Source: an uncultured Methylopila sp. (GTDB lineage Bacteria; Pseudomonadota; Alphaproteobacteria; Rhizobiales; Methylopilaceae). Taken from it: 64,000 nt of DNA. A program made the translations under genes and the position numbers. The notes beneath the pieces are model-generated. The model made no database searches and was not told where the DNA came from. It worked only from the letters and a program-made list of their open reading frames with translations. The first letter of the stretch is position 1. Each line of letters opens with the position of its first letter. Positions 8,471-16,526 of the stretch are shown one piece after another. The stretch is from the NCBI GenBank assembly GCA_902168115.1, contig CABHPB010000063.1, positions 62,001 to 126,000 of the forward strand, in the 5' to 3' direction.

Positions 8471-8641
8471 ATGATCGTGATGATGAATTATACGGCCTGG
8501 GGGATCGGGGCCGCTCTCGCGCTCTGGATGCTGTGGGACATGATCTCCACCAACCGGTCGCACAGCGAGGCCTACCTGACCTCCTCCGCGGAAGGCGAGA
8601 TCATCGACGCCGAGGTCGGCGAAACGGCGGCGAGGCAGTGA
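8471..8641 (+). CDS. 56-aa single-pass membrane protein
   Basis: The frame ATG 8471 to TGA 8641 encodes MIVMMNYTAWGIGAALALWM followed by LWDMISTNRSHSEAYLTSS and a short acidic tail. It has one membrane helix and a polar C-terminus. Its TGA overlaps the ATG of the permease gene by one base (TGATG), so translation is probably coupled. Size and position fit a small subunit or stabiliser of the permease. No family recognised. Confidence 0.7.
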   Translation: MIVMMNYTAWGIGAALALWMLWDMISTNRSHSEAYLTSSAEGEIIDAEVGETAARQ

Positions 8642-10062
8642 TGGTCGACATCTCCAACACACCCGGCGCGGTCGCGCCCTCCTCCGCCTCCTCCCCGACC
8701 CGCGTCGCGCTGAAGCGCGTGCTCGGTCCCGCGCATGTCTGGGGCCTCGGCGTCGGCATCGTGCTCGTCGGCGAGTTCATGGGCTGGAACTTCGCGGTCG
8801 GCAAAGGCGGCGCGATCGCCGCGCTGACCGCCTGCTGGCTCGCCGGCATCCTCTACACCTGCGTCGCCATGATCGACTCGGAGGTCACCTCCACGGTCGC
8901 GGCGGCGGGCGGGCAGTACGCGCAGGCAAAACACATCATCGGCCCGCTCGCGGCCTTCAACGTCGGCCTCTACCTCGTCATGGCCTACACCATGCTCGAG
9001 GTCTCGAACGCCATCGTCACCGGCGACCTGATCCAAGCCTTCGCCGCGAATATGGGGCTCGAGGGCGAGGTCGACAAACGCGCCTACATGGTGCTGACGA
9101 TCGTCTTCCTGTCGTGGTTGAACTATCGCGGCGTGCTCGCGACGCTCACCCTCAACTACATCATCACGGCGATCGCCTTCGCGGCGATCATCGCGCTTTT
9201 CGTCGCGGTCAACCCGCTGACGCCCGGCACCGTGGTGATGCACGACCAGCTGCTGACCGGCCTGCCCTATGGCGGTCTCGGCATCCTCGCGGCGATGCAT
9301 TTCGGGCTGTGGTTCTACCTCGGCATCGAAGGCACGACGCAGGCGGCCGAAGAGGTCCGCTCGCCGGCCCGCTCGCTGCCGCTCGGCACGCTCACCGGCA
9401 TTATGACGCTGCTGATCGCGGCGACGATCACCTGGTACATCGGCTCCGGCCTGATGCCCTGGGAGTATCTCGGCCAAGCGGTGACGCCGCTCTATGACGC
9501 GGCGCGTCTGACGGGCTCCAAGCCGCTCGAGGTGTTCCTGTTCGTCGGCACCCTGTTCGCGACGCTCGCTTCGGCGAACGGCTGCATCAACGACGCGTCC
9601 CGCGCCTGGTTCGCGATGGGCCGCGACCGCTACATGCCGGTCTGGTTCGGCGGCGTGCACCCGACCTACCGCACGCCGTTCCGCTCGATCGTGTTCTTCG
9701 TGCCGATCGCGATCCTGTTCGCCATCTCGACGCCGCTCGACCAGACGATCACGCTGTCGATCCTGTCCGGCCTGCTCGGCTACACGATCATGGCGATCAG
9801 CGTGATCGTCTTCCGCAAGAAGTGGCCGCTCGACTCCATCGCGCGCGGCTACATCCATCCGCTGCATCCCCTGCCCGCGATCCTGCTGCTGACGCTCTGC
9901 GCCATCACCTATGTCGCGGTGTTCCTGGGCTACGGGACGCAGCTGCTGGCGATGATGGTGTTCTACATCGTCGCCTCGGTCTGGTTCGCCCTGCATCGCT
10001 ACAAGTACTGCCGCCGCGGCGAGCAGTTCACGATGCCCTGGCCGAAGCCGAGGGGGTACTGA
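8641..10062 (+). CDS. APC-superfamily amino acid/amine permease (ethanolamine-permease-like)
   Basis: A 473-aa secondary transporter with about twelve hydrophobic segments. The N-terminal part (VWGLGVGIVLVGEFMGWNFAVGKGG) and the helix 6 region (FGLWFYLGIEGTTQAAEEVRSPARSLPLG) match the APC fold and resemble ethanolamine and amine permeases. The start at 8641 is set by overlap with the upstream stop; an extension to 8533 would read through the 56-aa gene. The substrate is probably an amine or amino acid. The shared operator with the glxBCD operon suggests that the product feeds that pathway. Confidence 0.85.
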   Translation: MVDISNTPGAVAPSSASSPTRVALKRVLGPAHVWGLGVGIVLVGEFMGWNFAVGKGGAIAALTACWLAGILYTCVAMIDSEVTSTVAAAGGQYAQAKHIIGPLAAFNVGLYLVMAYTMLEVSNAIVTGDLIQAFAANMGLEGEVDKRAYMVLTIVFLSWLNYRGVLATLTLNYIITAIAFAAIIALFVAVNPLTPGTVVMHDQLLTGLPYGGLGILAAMHFGLWFYLGIEGTTQAAEEVRSPARSLPLGTLTGIMTLLIAATITWYIGSGLMPWEYLGQAVTPLYDAARLTGSKPLEVFLFVGTLFATLASANGCINDASRAWFAMGRDRYMPVWFGGVHPTYRTPFRSIVFFVPIAILFAISTPLDQTITLSILSGLLGYTIMAISVIVFRKKWPLDSIARGYIHPLHPLPAILLLTLCAITYVAVFLGYGTQLLAMMVFYIVASVWFALHRYKYCRRGEQFTMPWPKPRGY

Positions 10063-10064
10063 CG

Positions 10065-10754
10065 ATGACGGGCGCCGCGGTCGGCTTCATTGCGCTCGCC
10101 GCGGCGCTCCTCGCCGCCTGCGCCGCGATCCTACGCGCCAATGCGCGGGATCGGACGGCGCGGCGCGCGGTCCTTTCAGACTGCGCCGATCTGCTGGAGG
10201 CCGCTCAGGCCGGCGTCGCGCCGTCCGGCTACGGGATCCTCAGGGGCGTTTTCCGCGGCCGGCGCGCGGCGCTGACGCCGATCGCCGACGCCCTCGCCTT
10301 CCGCAAGCTGCCGCAGCTCTGGCTGGCGGCGACGCTGCTCGAGGAAAACGAGGCGCGCCCCTCGATCGAGATCGTCCGGCGTCCCGGCGACGCCGACGCC
10401 TTCACGGGTGGCGCGGGCCTTCCGCTCTCGGTCCGCCCGCCGTCGGGCTGGCCCCAGGACACCAGCGTCCGCATCTCGCCCGGCGCCGGGTCCTTGCTCG
10501 GCTCGCTCGAACCATTGCTGGCGGACGTCCTGAAAGACGACCGGCTCAAGGCGGCGACCATTTCCCCGCGCGGCGTCCGCATCGTCTGGCAGGCCGCCCA
10601 GGGGATTCGTGGATCGTACGTCCTGTTCCGCGAGACCCGTTTCGACGAGGCGCGGATCGATCCGGCGATCGCGCGCGCCGCGCTCGATCTGGCCGCCGCC
10701 GTCGCCGACCATGTGCAGGCCCATGACCAAGCAGACCTCCGCGACGCCGCCTGA
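10065..10754 (+). CDS. Membrane-anchored protein of unknown function
   Basis: A 229-aa product starting two bases after the permease stop. One N-terminal membrane segment (about residues 4-24) is followed by an Ala/Arg-rich region and a soluble domain of mixed alpha/beta character (LPLSVRPPSGWPQDTSVRIS... VRIVWQAAQGIRGSYVLFRETRF). No domain recognised. The next gene overlaps its end by 32 bases in another frame. Part of the permease operon by position. Confidence 0.65.
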   Translation: MTGAAVGFIALAAALLAACAAILRANARDRTARRAVLSDCADLLEAAQAGVAPSGYGILRGVFRGRRAALTPIADALAFRKLPQLWLAATLLEENEARPSIEIVRRPGDADAFTGGAGLPLSVRPPSGWPQDTSVRISPGAGSLLGSLEPLLADVLKDDRLKAATISPRGVRIVWQAAQGIRGSYVLFRETRFDEARIDPAIARAALDLAAAVADHVQAHDQADLRDAA

Positions 10755-11013
10755 CCCACGCCTCGTGCTCGCCGTCGCCGCCCTGTTGCCCGGCGTCGGC
10801 CATGTGCTGATCGGGCGCGCCGCCCGCGGGCTCGGCTTCGCGTTCTTCACATTCATCGGGGGCTGGCTGACGGCGAAGTTCGCGGCGCCGGACGCATCCC
10901 TCATCGGCAAGCACGCCGGCGGCGTCCTGGTCTGGGCGCTCTCGATCCCGGACGCCTATCGTTCGGCGCGGCTCGATCAGGAACGCGCGCGCGCGTCCGG
11001 CGCGGGACGCTGA
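10723..11013 (+). CDS. Small membrane protein at the end of the permease operon
   Basis: A 96-aa protein with two hydrophobic stretches (PRLVLAVAALLPGVGHVLIG and GLGFAFFTFIGGWLTAKF) and a third, weaker one (HAGGVLVWALSIPDAYRSARL). The PGxGHxxxGRxxRG pattern recalls small TM2-like proteins. It overlaps the previous gene by 32 bases and ends 86 bases before the XRE-cupin regulator. Function unknown. Confidence 0.6.
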   Translation: MTKQTSATPPDPRLVLAVAALLPGVGHVLIGRAARGLGFAFFTFIGGWLTAKFAAPDASLIGKHAGGVLVWALSIPDAYRSARLDQERARASGAGR

Positions 11014-11099
11014 GGCGAAATCCCCGCGTCGATACTGGCACTATGGGATTTTCGAAACCTCGTCTCTAATGCAGCACCGAGACGCTGGCAGATCGATCA

Positions 11100-11849
11100 A
11101 TGGCCCCAAAGTCCTCTCTCGCAAAGACTTCCCGCTCAAACACCGCGCCGGCCAAGGCGTCCGCGCCGAAGGTCGCGTCCAACCCGGCTCGGGGCGCGAA
11201 GCCGAAGCTCGAGGCGGTCGAGGCGCCGGACGACGGCGAGCCCTACGTCACCGGCTCCAACGCCCCGGCCGCGCTCGCGCGCCGCACGCTCGAACAGGCG
11301 ATCGGCCTGCAGATCCGGCACCATCGCAAGGCGATGGGCCTCACCGTCGCGGAGCTCGCCAGCGCCGCGTCGGTGTCGAACGGCATGCTGTCGAAGATCG
11401 AGAACGGGCAGATCTCGCCCTCGCTCACCACGCTCCAGACGCTCGCCTCCGCGCTGAACATGCCGATCAGCCTGCTGTTCTCCGAGTTCGAGGAGCGCCG
11501 CGACTGCTCCTTCGTGCCGGCCGGACAGGGGGTGTCGATCCAGCGGCGCGGCACCAAGGTCGGTCACAAATACGAACTGCTCGGCCACATGCTCGGCGGC
11601 GCGGTCGCGGTGGAGCCTTATCTCATCACCCTCGCGGACGACGCGGCTCCCTACACCGCCTTCCAGCACGAGGGGACGGAGCTCATCCACATCCTCACCG
11701 GCGAGGTGACCTACGCACACGCCGGCAATAGCTACGACATGAAGCCCGGCGACACGCTGCTGTTCGACTCGGGAGCGCCGCATGGGCCGGAGCGCATCGT
11801 GCGGACCCCGCTGAGCTATCTGTCGATCATCATGTACGAGAAGGACTGA
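11100..11849 (+). CDS. XRE-family regulator with C-terminal cupin sensor domain
   Basis: A 249-aa regulator. A disordered Lys/Ala-rich N-terminus (1-55) is followed by a helix-turn-helix (about 68-122, IRHHRKAMGLTVAELASAASVSNGMLSKIENGQISPSL) and a cupin (about 180-245, FQHEGTELIHILTGEVTYAHAGNSYDMKPGDTLLFDSGAPHG). Cupin-type regulators of this kind commonly control amine and polyamine catabolism (PuuR-like). It lies between the permease operon and glxB, and is the likely reader of the repeats at 7730 and 11910. A short palindrome, ATTTTCGAAA, lies before its own start (near 11049-11058) and may be autoregulatory. Confidence 0.88.
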   Translation: MAPKSSLAKTSRSNTAPAKASAPKVASNPARGAKPKLEAVEAPDDGEPYVTGSNAPAALARRTLEQAIGLQIRHHRKAMGLTVAELASAASVSNGMLSKIENGQISPSLTTLQTLASALNMPISLLFSEFEERRDCSFVPAGQGVSIQRRGTKVGHKYELLGHMLGGAVAVEPYLITLADDAAPYTAFQHEGTELIHILTGEVTYAHAGNSYDMKPGDTLLFDSGAPHGPERIVRTPLSYLSIIMYEKD

Positions 11850-11909
11850 CTTACCTTTTGCGTTTCTCTGCCCCTCTGCGAGGGCTGAGAGCTGGGCCAA
11901 ATCCCCGAA

Positions 11910-11931
11910 AAATTTTCTTCTAGCGAAATTT
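11910..11931. promoter_or_regulatory. Operator-like inverted repeat before glxB
   Basis: AAATTTTCTTCTAGCGAAATTT with AAATTT/AAATTT arms in an AT-rich patch. It ends 14 bases before a good -35 box at 11946, a position suited to an activator or to a repressor acting at the -35 edge. It closely matches the palindrome at 7730-7749 in front of the permease operon. Confidence 0.55.
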
Positions 11932-11945
11932 TTTTTCCAAACCGA

Positions 11946-11974
11946 TTGACGCATCCGAACGCCGCGTCTAGCTT
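11946..11974 (+). promoter_or_regulatory. Putative sigma-70 promoter of glxBCD
   Basis: TTGACG (11946-11951), a 17-base spacer and TAGCTT (11969-11974) form a reasonable housekeeping promoter about 50 bases before the glxB start codon, directly downstream of the operator-like repeat. Confidence 0.5.
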
Positions 11975-12024
11975 CGGATCACGGGCTTCGGCCCACCCAT
12001 CCAAATCGATGGAGCGGCGCCAGC

Positions 12025-12912
12025 ATGTGCGGCATCGTCGGACTTTTCCTGAAAGACAAAGCTCTCGAACCCAAGCTCGGCGAGATGCTGAGCGGGATGC
12101 TCGACGTCATGTGCGACCGCGGGCCGGACTCGGCCGGCTTCGCCGTCTACGGCTCGGGCGAGAGCGGCAAGCTCAAGCTGACCCTGCGCGCGCCGGAGGG
12201 CTTCGATTTCGCCGGCCTCGGCAAGACGCTCGGCGACGACGTTACGGTCTCGGTGCGCGGCACCCACGCCGTCGTCTCCGCGCCGGCGGCGCGTGAGGCG
12301 GAGATCCGCGCCATCGTCGCCAAGACCAAGGACGTCGCGGTCGTCGGCGCCGGCCAGCGCATGGAGCTCTTCAAGGAGGTCGGGCTGCCGAGCGAGGTCG
12401 CCGAGCGCTTCGATCTCGCCAAGATGTCCGGCACCCACGGCATCGGCCACACCCGCATGGCGACCGAGAGCGCGGTGACGACGAACGGCGCGCATCCGTT
12501 CTCGACCGGCGCGGACCAGTGCCTTGTCCACAACGGCTCGCTGTCGAACCACCGCAGCGTCCGCCGCGACCTCGACCGCGCCGGCGTGCCCGTCCAGACC
12601 GACAACGACAGCGAAGTCGCGGCCGGCTACCTGACCTGGCGGATGAACCAGGGCCGCACGCTCGGCGAGGCGCTGGAAGACTCGCTCGACGATCTCGACG
12701 GTTTCTACACCTTCGTCGTCGGCACCGAGACCGGCTTCGGCGTCATCCGCGACCCGATCGCCTGCAAGCCCGCGGTGATGGCCGAGACCGACCAGTACGT
12801 CGCGTTCGGCTCCGAATACCGCGCGCTCGCCGGCCTGCCCGGCATCGAGACCGCCAAGGTCTGGGAGCCCGAGCCCGCCAAGGTCTATTTCTGGGATCGG
12901 GCGGCGGCTTGA
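12025..12912 (+). CDS. glxB: Class II glutamine amidotransferase (GlxB / MgsA-like)
   Basis: A 295-aa glutaminase domain: after Met removal Cys2 (MCGIVGLF) is the N-terminal nucleophile, with family blocks CDRGPDSAG, GIGHTRMATES and LVHNGSLSNHRSVRRDL. It corresponds to the amidotransferase portion of the glutamate synthase large subunit, split into separate genes. Homologues are GlxB of rhizobia and MgsA of the N-methylglutamate synthase complex in methylotrophs. It would release ammonia from glutamine for the FMN subunit encoded downstream. First gene of the glxBCD operon. Confidence 0.88.
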   Translation: MCGIVGLFLKDKALEPKLGEMLSGMLDVMCDRGPDSAGFAVYGSGESGKLKLTLRAPEGFDFAGLGKTLGDDVTVSVRGTHAVVSAPAAREAEIRAIVAKTKDVAVVGAGQRMELFKEVGLPSEVAERFDLAKMSGTHGIGHTRMATESAVTTNGAHPFSTGADQCLVHNGSLSNHRSVRRDLDRAGVPVQTDNDSEVAAGYLTWRMNQGRTLGEALEDSLDDLDGFYTFVVGTETGFGVIRDPIACKPAVMAETDQYVAFGSEYRALAGLPGIETAKVWEPEPAKVYFWDRAAA

Positions 12913-12938
12913 TCATGACAGCTCAGGGGGCGCGCCTC

Positions 12939-13646
12939 ATGAACGCAAACGTCGAGACCCACGCGATCGATCTCGCGTCGTCTTCGGTCCGCGAGCTCAA
13001 TTCGGCGCTGCACGCGCTGAAGGAGGGCTCCAACGCCTCGCTCTGGCGGATCGCCAATCCGCGCGGCCTGCACTCGATCGCCGCCGGCCTCGACGCGCCG
13101 GTGACCGTCGAGGTCGATGGCCCCGTCGGCTACTACTGCGGCGGCATGAACAAGCAGGCGACCGTCATCGTTCGCGGCGCCGCCGGCGTCGGCGTCGGCG
13201 AGAACATGATGTCGGGCCTCGTCCATGTCGAAGGCGACGCCAGCCAGGCGGCCGGCGCGACCGCCCATGGCGGAACGCTCCTGATCGAGGGCAACGCCGC
13301 GGCGCGCTGCGGCATCTCGATGAAGGGCGTCGACATCATCGTGAAGGGCTCCGTCGGCCACATGTCGGCGTTCATGGCCCAGTCGGGCAGCATGGTCGTG
13401 TTCGGCGACGCCGGCGAAGCGCTCGGCGACTCGATCTATGAGGCCCGGCTCTACGTGCGCGGCTCGGTGACCAGCCTCGGCGCCGACTGCATCGAGAAGG
13501 AGCTGCGCGACGAGCACAAGAAGGAGCTCTTCGAGCGCTTCAAGACCGCCGGGGTCAGCGGCCAGATCGATCCGTCAGAGTTCAAGCGCTACGGCTCGGG
13601 CCGCACGCTCTATCACTTCCACGTCGACAACGCGTCGGCCTACTGA
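12939..13646 (+). CDS. glxC: GlxC / MgsB-like GltB C-terminal domain protein
   Basis: About 235 aa, corresponding to the right-handed beta-helix (GXGXG) domain at the C-terminus of glutamate synthase. Repeating glycine patterns are visible: VGYYCGGMNKQATVIVRGAAGVGVGENMMSG, HGGTLLIEGNAAARCGISMKGVDIIVKGSVGHMSAFMAQSG. The ATG at 12939 has AGGGGG eight to nine bases upstream; an in-frame ATG at 12915, just after the glxB stop, is the alternative. It is the structural subunit of the three-part complex. Confidence 0.85.
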   Translation: MNANVETHAIDLASSSVRELNSALHALKEGSNASLWRIANPRGLHSIAAGLDAPVTVEVDGPVGYYCGGMNKQATVIVRGAAGVGVGENMMSGLVHVEGDASQAAGATAHGGTLLIEGNAAARCGISMKGVDIIVKGSVGHMSAFMAQSGSMVVFGDAGEALGDSIYEARLYVRGSVTSLGADCIEKELRDEHKKELFERFKTAGVSGQIDPSEFKRYGSGRTLYHFHVDNASAY

Positions 13647-13656
13647 GGCGAAGGCG

Positions 13657-15003
13657 ATGAACGAGCACACCAAGCCGCCCGCAATCCCGGCCACGCTCCC
13701 GCGCGAGAGCGCGACCTTCGACGCCTACACCATGTCCGAGATCCGTCGCGCCGCCGCGACCGGCATCTACGACATCCGCGGCGCCGGCGCGAAGCGCAAG
13801 GTTCCCCATTTCGACGACCTGCTGTTCCTCGGCGCCTCGATCTCCCGCTACCCGCTCGAGGGCTATCGCGAGAAGTGCGGCACCGACGTCGTCCTCGGCA
13901 CCCGCTTCGCCAAGAAGCCGATCGAGCTGAAGACGCCCGTCACCATCGCCGGCATGAGCTTCGGCTCGCTGTCGGGCCCGGCCAAGGAAGCGCTCGGCCG
14001 CGGCGCGACCGCGATGGGCACCTCCACCACGACCGGCGACGGCGGCATGACGCAGGAGGAGCGCGGGCACTCCAAGACGCTCGTCTACCAGTACCTGCCG
14101 TCCCGCTACGGCATGAACCCGGACGACATCCGCAAAGCCGACGCGATCGAGGTCGTGGTCGGTCAGGGCGCCAAGCCCGGCGGCGGCGGCATGCTGCTCG
14201 GCCAGAAGATCTCCAAGCGCGTCGCGGGGATGCGCAACCTGCCGGAAGGCATCGACCAGCGCTCGGCCTGCCGCCATCCCGACTGGACCGGTCCGGACGA
14301 CCTCGAGATCAAGATCGAGGAGCTCCGCGAGATCACCGACTGGGAGAAGCCGATCTACGTGAAGGTCGGCGCCGCCCGCCCCTATTACGACACGGCGCTC
14401 GCCGTGAAGGCCGGGGCCGACGTCGTGGTGGTCGACGGCATGCAGGGCGGCACCGCCGCCACGCAGGAGGTCTTCATCGAGCATGTCGGCATCCCGACGC
14501 TCGCCGCGATCCGCAACGCGGTCCGCGCTCTCCAGGACCTCGGCATGCACCGCAAGGTGCAGCTGATCGTCTCGGGCGGCATCCGCAACGGCGCTGACGT
14601 CGCCAAAGCCCTCGCCCTCGGCGCGGACGCGGTCGCGATCGGCACCGCCGCCTTGATCGCGCTCGGCGACAACGATCCCTCGCTCGACGAGGAGTACCGC
14701 AAGCTCGGCTCCCGCGCCGGCGCCTATGACGACTGGCACGAGGGCCGCGACCCGGCCGGCATCACCACGCAGGATCCCGAGCTGATGAAGCGGCTCGATC
14801 CGGAGAAGGCCGGCCGGCGGCTCGCCAACTTCCTCGCCGTGATGACGCTCGAGGCGCAGACCATCGCCCGCGCCTGCGGTAAGAGCCACGTCCACAATCT
14901 CGAGCCGGAGGACCTCGTTGCCCTCACCATCGAGGCCGCCGCCATGGCCCAGGTGCCGATCGCCGGCACCGACTGGGTGCCGGGAGTCGGCGGCCGGTTC
15001 TAA
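13657..15003 (+). CDS. glxD: FMN-binding glutamate synthase-like subunit (GlxD / MgsC)
   Basis: A 448-aa protein equivalent to the central FMN and synthase domain of GltB: PVTIAGMSFGSLSGPAKEALGRGA, GQGAKPGGGGMLLGQKI, GADVVVVDGMQGGTAAT and VSGGIRNGADVAKALALGADAVAIGTA. In methylotrophs the MgsC subunit couples methylamine to glutamate forming N-methylglutamate; in rhizobia GlxD has no settled function. The N-methylglutamate dehydrogenase genes that would confirm the methylamine route are absent from the window. It ends 164 bases before glnT. Confidence 0.87.
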   Translation: MNEHTKPPAIPATLPRESATFDAYTMSEIRRAAATGIYDIRGAGAKRKVPHFDDLLFLGASISRYPLEGYREKCGTDVVLGTRFAKKPIELKTPVTIAGMSFGSLSGPAKEALGRGATAMGTSTTTGDGGMTQEERGHSKTLVYQYLPSRYGMNPDDIRKADAIEVVVGQGAKPGGGGMLLGQKISKRVAGMRNLPEGIDQRSACRHPDWTGPDDLEIKIEELREITDWEKPIYVKVGAARPYYDTALAVKAGADVVVVDGMQGGTAATQEVFIEHVGIPTLAAIRNAVRALQDLGMHRKVQLIVSGGIRNGADVAKALALGADAVAIGTAALIALGDNDPSLDEEYRKLGSRAGAYDDWHEGRDPAGITTQDPELMKRLDPEKAGRRLANFLAVMTLEAQTIARACGKSHVHNLEPEDLVALTIEAAAMAQVPIAGTDWVPGVGGRF

Positions 15004-15093
15004 AACTCGGAAGGCGTCGTCGCCCCTCTTCGGCGGCGTCAGCCGTCGGGCCGGGAGCGACGCCGATCCGCGAAAGCGTTTCAGGCGTGCTCC

Positions 15094-15109
15094 TGGCTCT
15101 TTTTTTGCC
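15094..15109 (+). promoter_or_regulatory. Putative sigma-54 promoter of glnT
   Basis: TGGCTCT-N4-TTGCC fits the -24/-12 consensus TGGCACG-N4-TTGCW: the GG and GC dinucleotides are exactly 12 bases apart. Transcription would begin near 15120, about 48 bases before the glnT ATG. It would let glnT be expressed separately under NtrC-type nitrogen control. Confidence 0.5.
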
Positions 15110-15167
15110 CGGAGTTCCCTCCAAAAAACGTGCCCGGGGTGCGGGCCATAAAACGGGGAACAGAGAA

Positions 15168-16460
15168 ATGGCGTCCGATCTTGCCAAGGCCGCGAAGGAC
15201 CGCGGCATCAAGTATTTCCTGATCTCCTATACGGACCTGTTCGGCGCGCAGCGCGCCAAGCTGGTGCCAGCGGGCGCTATCGGCGGCATGCAGAAGTCCG
15301 GCGCCGGCTTCGCGGGCTTCGCGACCTGGCTGGACATGAGCCCGTCCGACAGCGACCTGTTCGCCAAGCCCGATCCGGACAGCCTGATCCAGCTTCCCTG
15401 GAAACCTGAAGTCGGCTGGCTCGCCGCCGACCTCTGGATGGACGGCAAGGAGGTCGAGCAGGCCCCCCGCAACATGCTGAAGCGGCTGATCGCCAAGTCC
15501 GGCTGCGAGATGAAGTCGGGCATCGAGCCCGAGATGTTCCTGGTCAACGCCGACGGCACCCGGATCTCGGACCCCTCCGACACCGCGGAGAAGCCCTGCT
15601 ACGACCAGCAGGCCCTGATGCGCCGCTACGACGTCATCACCGAGATCTGCGACGCGATGGTCCAGCTCGGCTGGGCCCCCTACCAGAACGACCACGAGGA
15701 CGCGAACGGCCAGTTCGAGATGAACTGGAACTATGGCCCGGCGCTTCAGACGGCTGACCAGCACGCCTTCTACAAGTTCATGGCGAAGTCGATCGCAGAG
15801 AAGCACGGCCTGCGCGCGACCTTCATGCCGAAGCCGTTCGTCGATCTCACCGGCTCCGGCTGCCACGCGCACGTGTCGCTGTGGGACGGCAAGAAGAACC
15901 TGTTCGAGGATCCGAAGGGGGAGCTCGGCGTCAGCCAGATGGGCTACCACTTCATCGGCGGCCTGATGCACAACACCGACGCGATCTGCGCGCTCACCAA
16001 CCCGACGGTGAACTCCTACAAGCGCATCAACGCCCCGCGCACGACCTCGGGCGCGACCTGGGCGCCGAACTCGATCACCTACACCGGCAACAACCGCACG
16101 CACATGATCCGCATCCCGGACGCGGGGCGCTTCGAGTTCCGCCTCGGCGACGGCGCGGCGAACCCGTATCTGCTGCAGGCCGCCATTCTCGCCGCCGGCC
16201 TCGACGGCATCGAGAACAAGCGCGATCCCGGCAAGCGTCTCGACATCAACATGTACACCGACGGCCACAAGGTGAGGGGCGTCAAGAAGCTGCCGCTCAA
16301 CCTGCTCGACGCCCTGCGCACCTTCGAGGGCTCCAAGGCGACCCGGGCGATGTTCGGCGACGAGTTCGTCAACGCCTATTCGAAGCTGAAGATGCAGGAG
16401 TGGAACAACCACTGCCGCCATCTCAGCCAGTGGGAGCGCGACAACACGCTCGACTGCTGA
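15168..16460 (+). CDS. glnT: Type III glutamine synthetase-like ligase (GlnT / GmaS)
   Basis: A 430-aa glutamine-synthetase-fold ligase. Visible blocks include GIEPEMFLVNADG, EDANGQFEMNWNYGPALQTADQHAFYK, LTGSGCHAHVSLWDGKKN, NSYKRINAPRTTSGATWAPN and FEFRLGDGAANPYL. The same family contains rhizobial GlnT and gamma-glutamylmethylamide synthetase GmaS, which ligates methylamine to glutamate. Sequence alone does not tell ammonia from an amine as nucleophile. The ATG at 15168 gives MASDLAKAAKDRGIKYFL; the longer frame from 15087 is intergenic. Neighbour genes and the amine-type permease favour an amine substrate. Confidence 0.88.
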   Translation: MASDLAKAAKDRGIKYFLISYTDLFGAQRAKLVPAGAIGGMQKSGAGFAGFATWLDMSPSDSDLFAKPDPDSLIQLPWKPEVGWLAADLWMDGKEVEQAPRNMLKRLIAKSGCEMKSGIEPEMFLVNADGTRISDPSDTAEKPCYDQQALMRRYDVITEICDAMVQLGWAPYQNDHEDANGQFEMNWNYGPALQTADQHAFYKFMAKSIAEKHGLRATFMPKPFVDLTGSGCHAHVSLWDGKKNLFEDPKGELGVSQMGYHFIGGLMHNTDAICALTNPTVNSYKRINAPRTTSGATWAPNSITYTGNNRTHMIRIPDAGRFEFRLGDGAANPYLLQAAILAAGLDGIENKRDPGKRLDINMYTDGHKVRGVKKLPLNLLDALRTFEGSKATRAMFGDEFVNAYSKLKMQEWNNHCRHLSQWERDNTLDC

Positions 16461-16490
16461 GTCTGCCGGAACGTCACCTGAACGATCAAG

Positions 16491-16512
16491 CGCCGGGCCC
16501 TCGGGTCCGGCG
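16491..16512. terminator. Hairpin between glnT and the ABC-2 permease gene
   Basis: CGCCGGGCCC and GGGTCCGGCG form a GC-rich stem with one G-T pair between convergent genes. There is no clear T-run, so it may act in both directions as a weak terminator. Confidence 0.45.
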
Positions 16513-16526
16513 TCTTGCGTTCCGGG

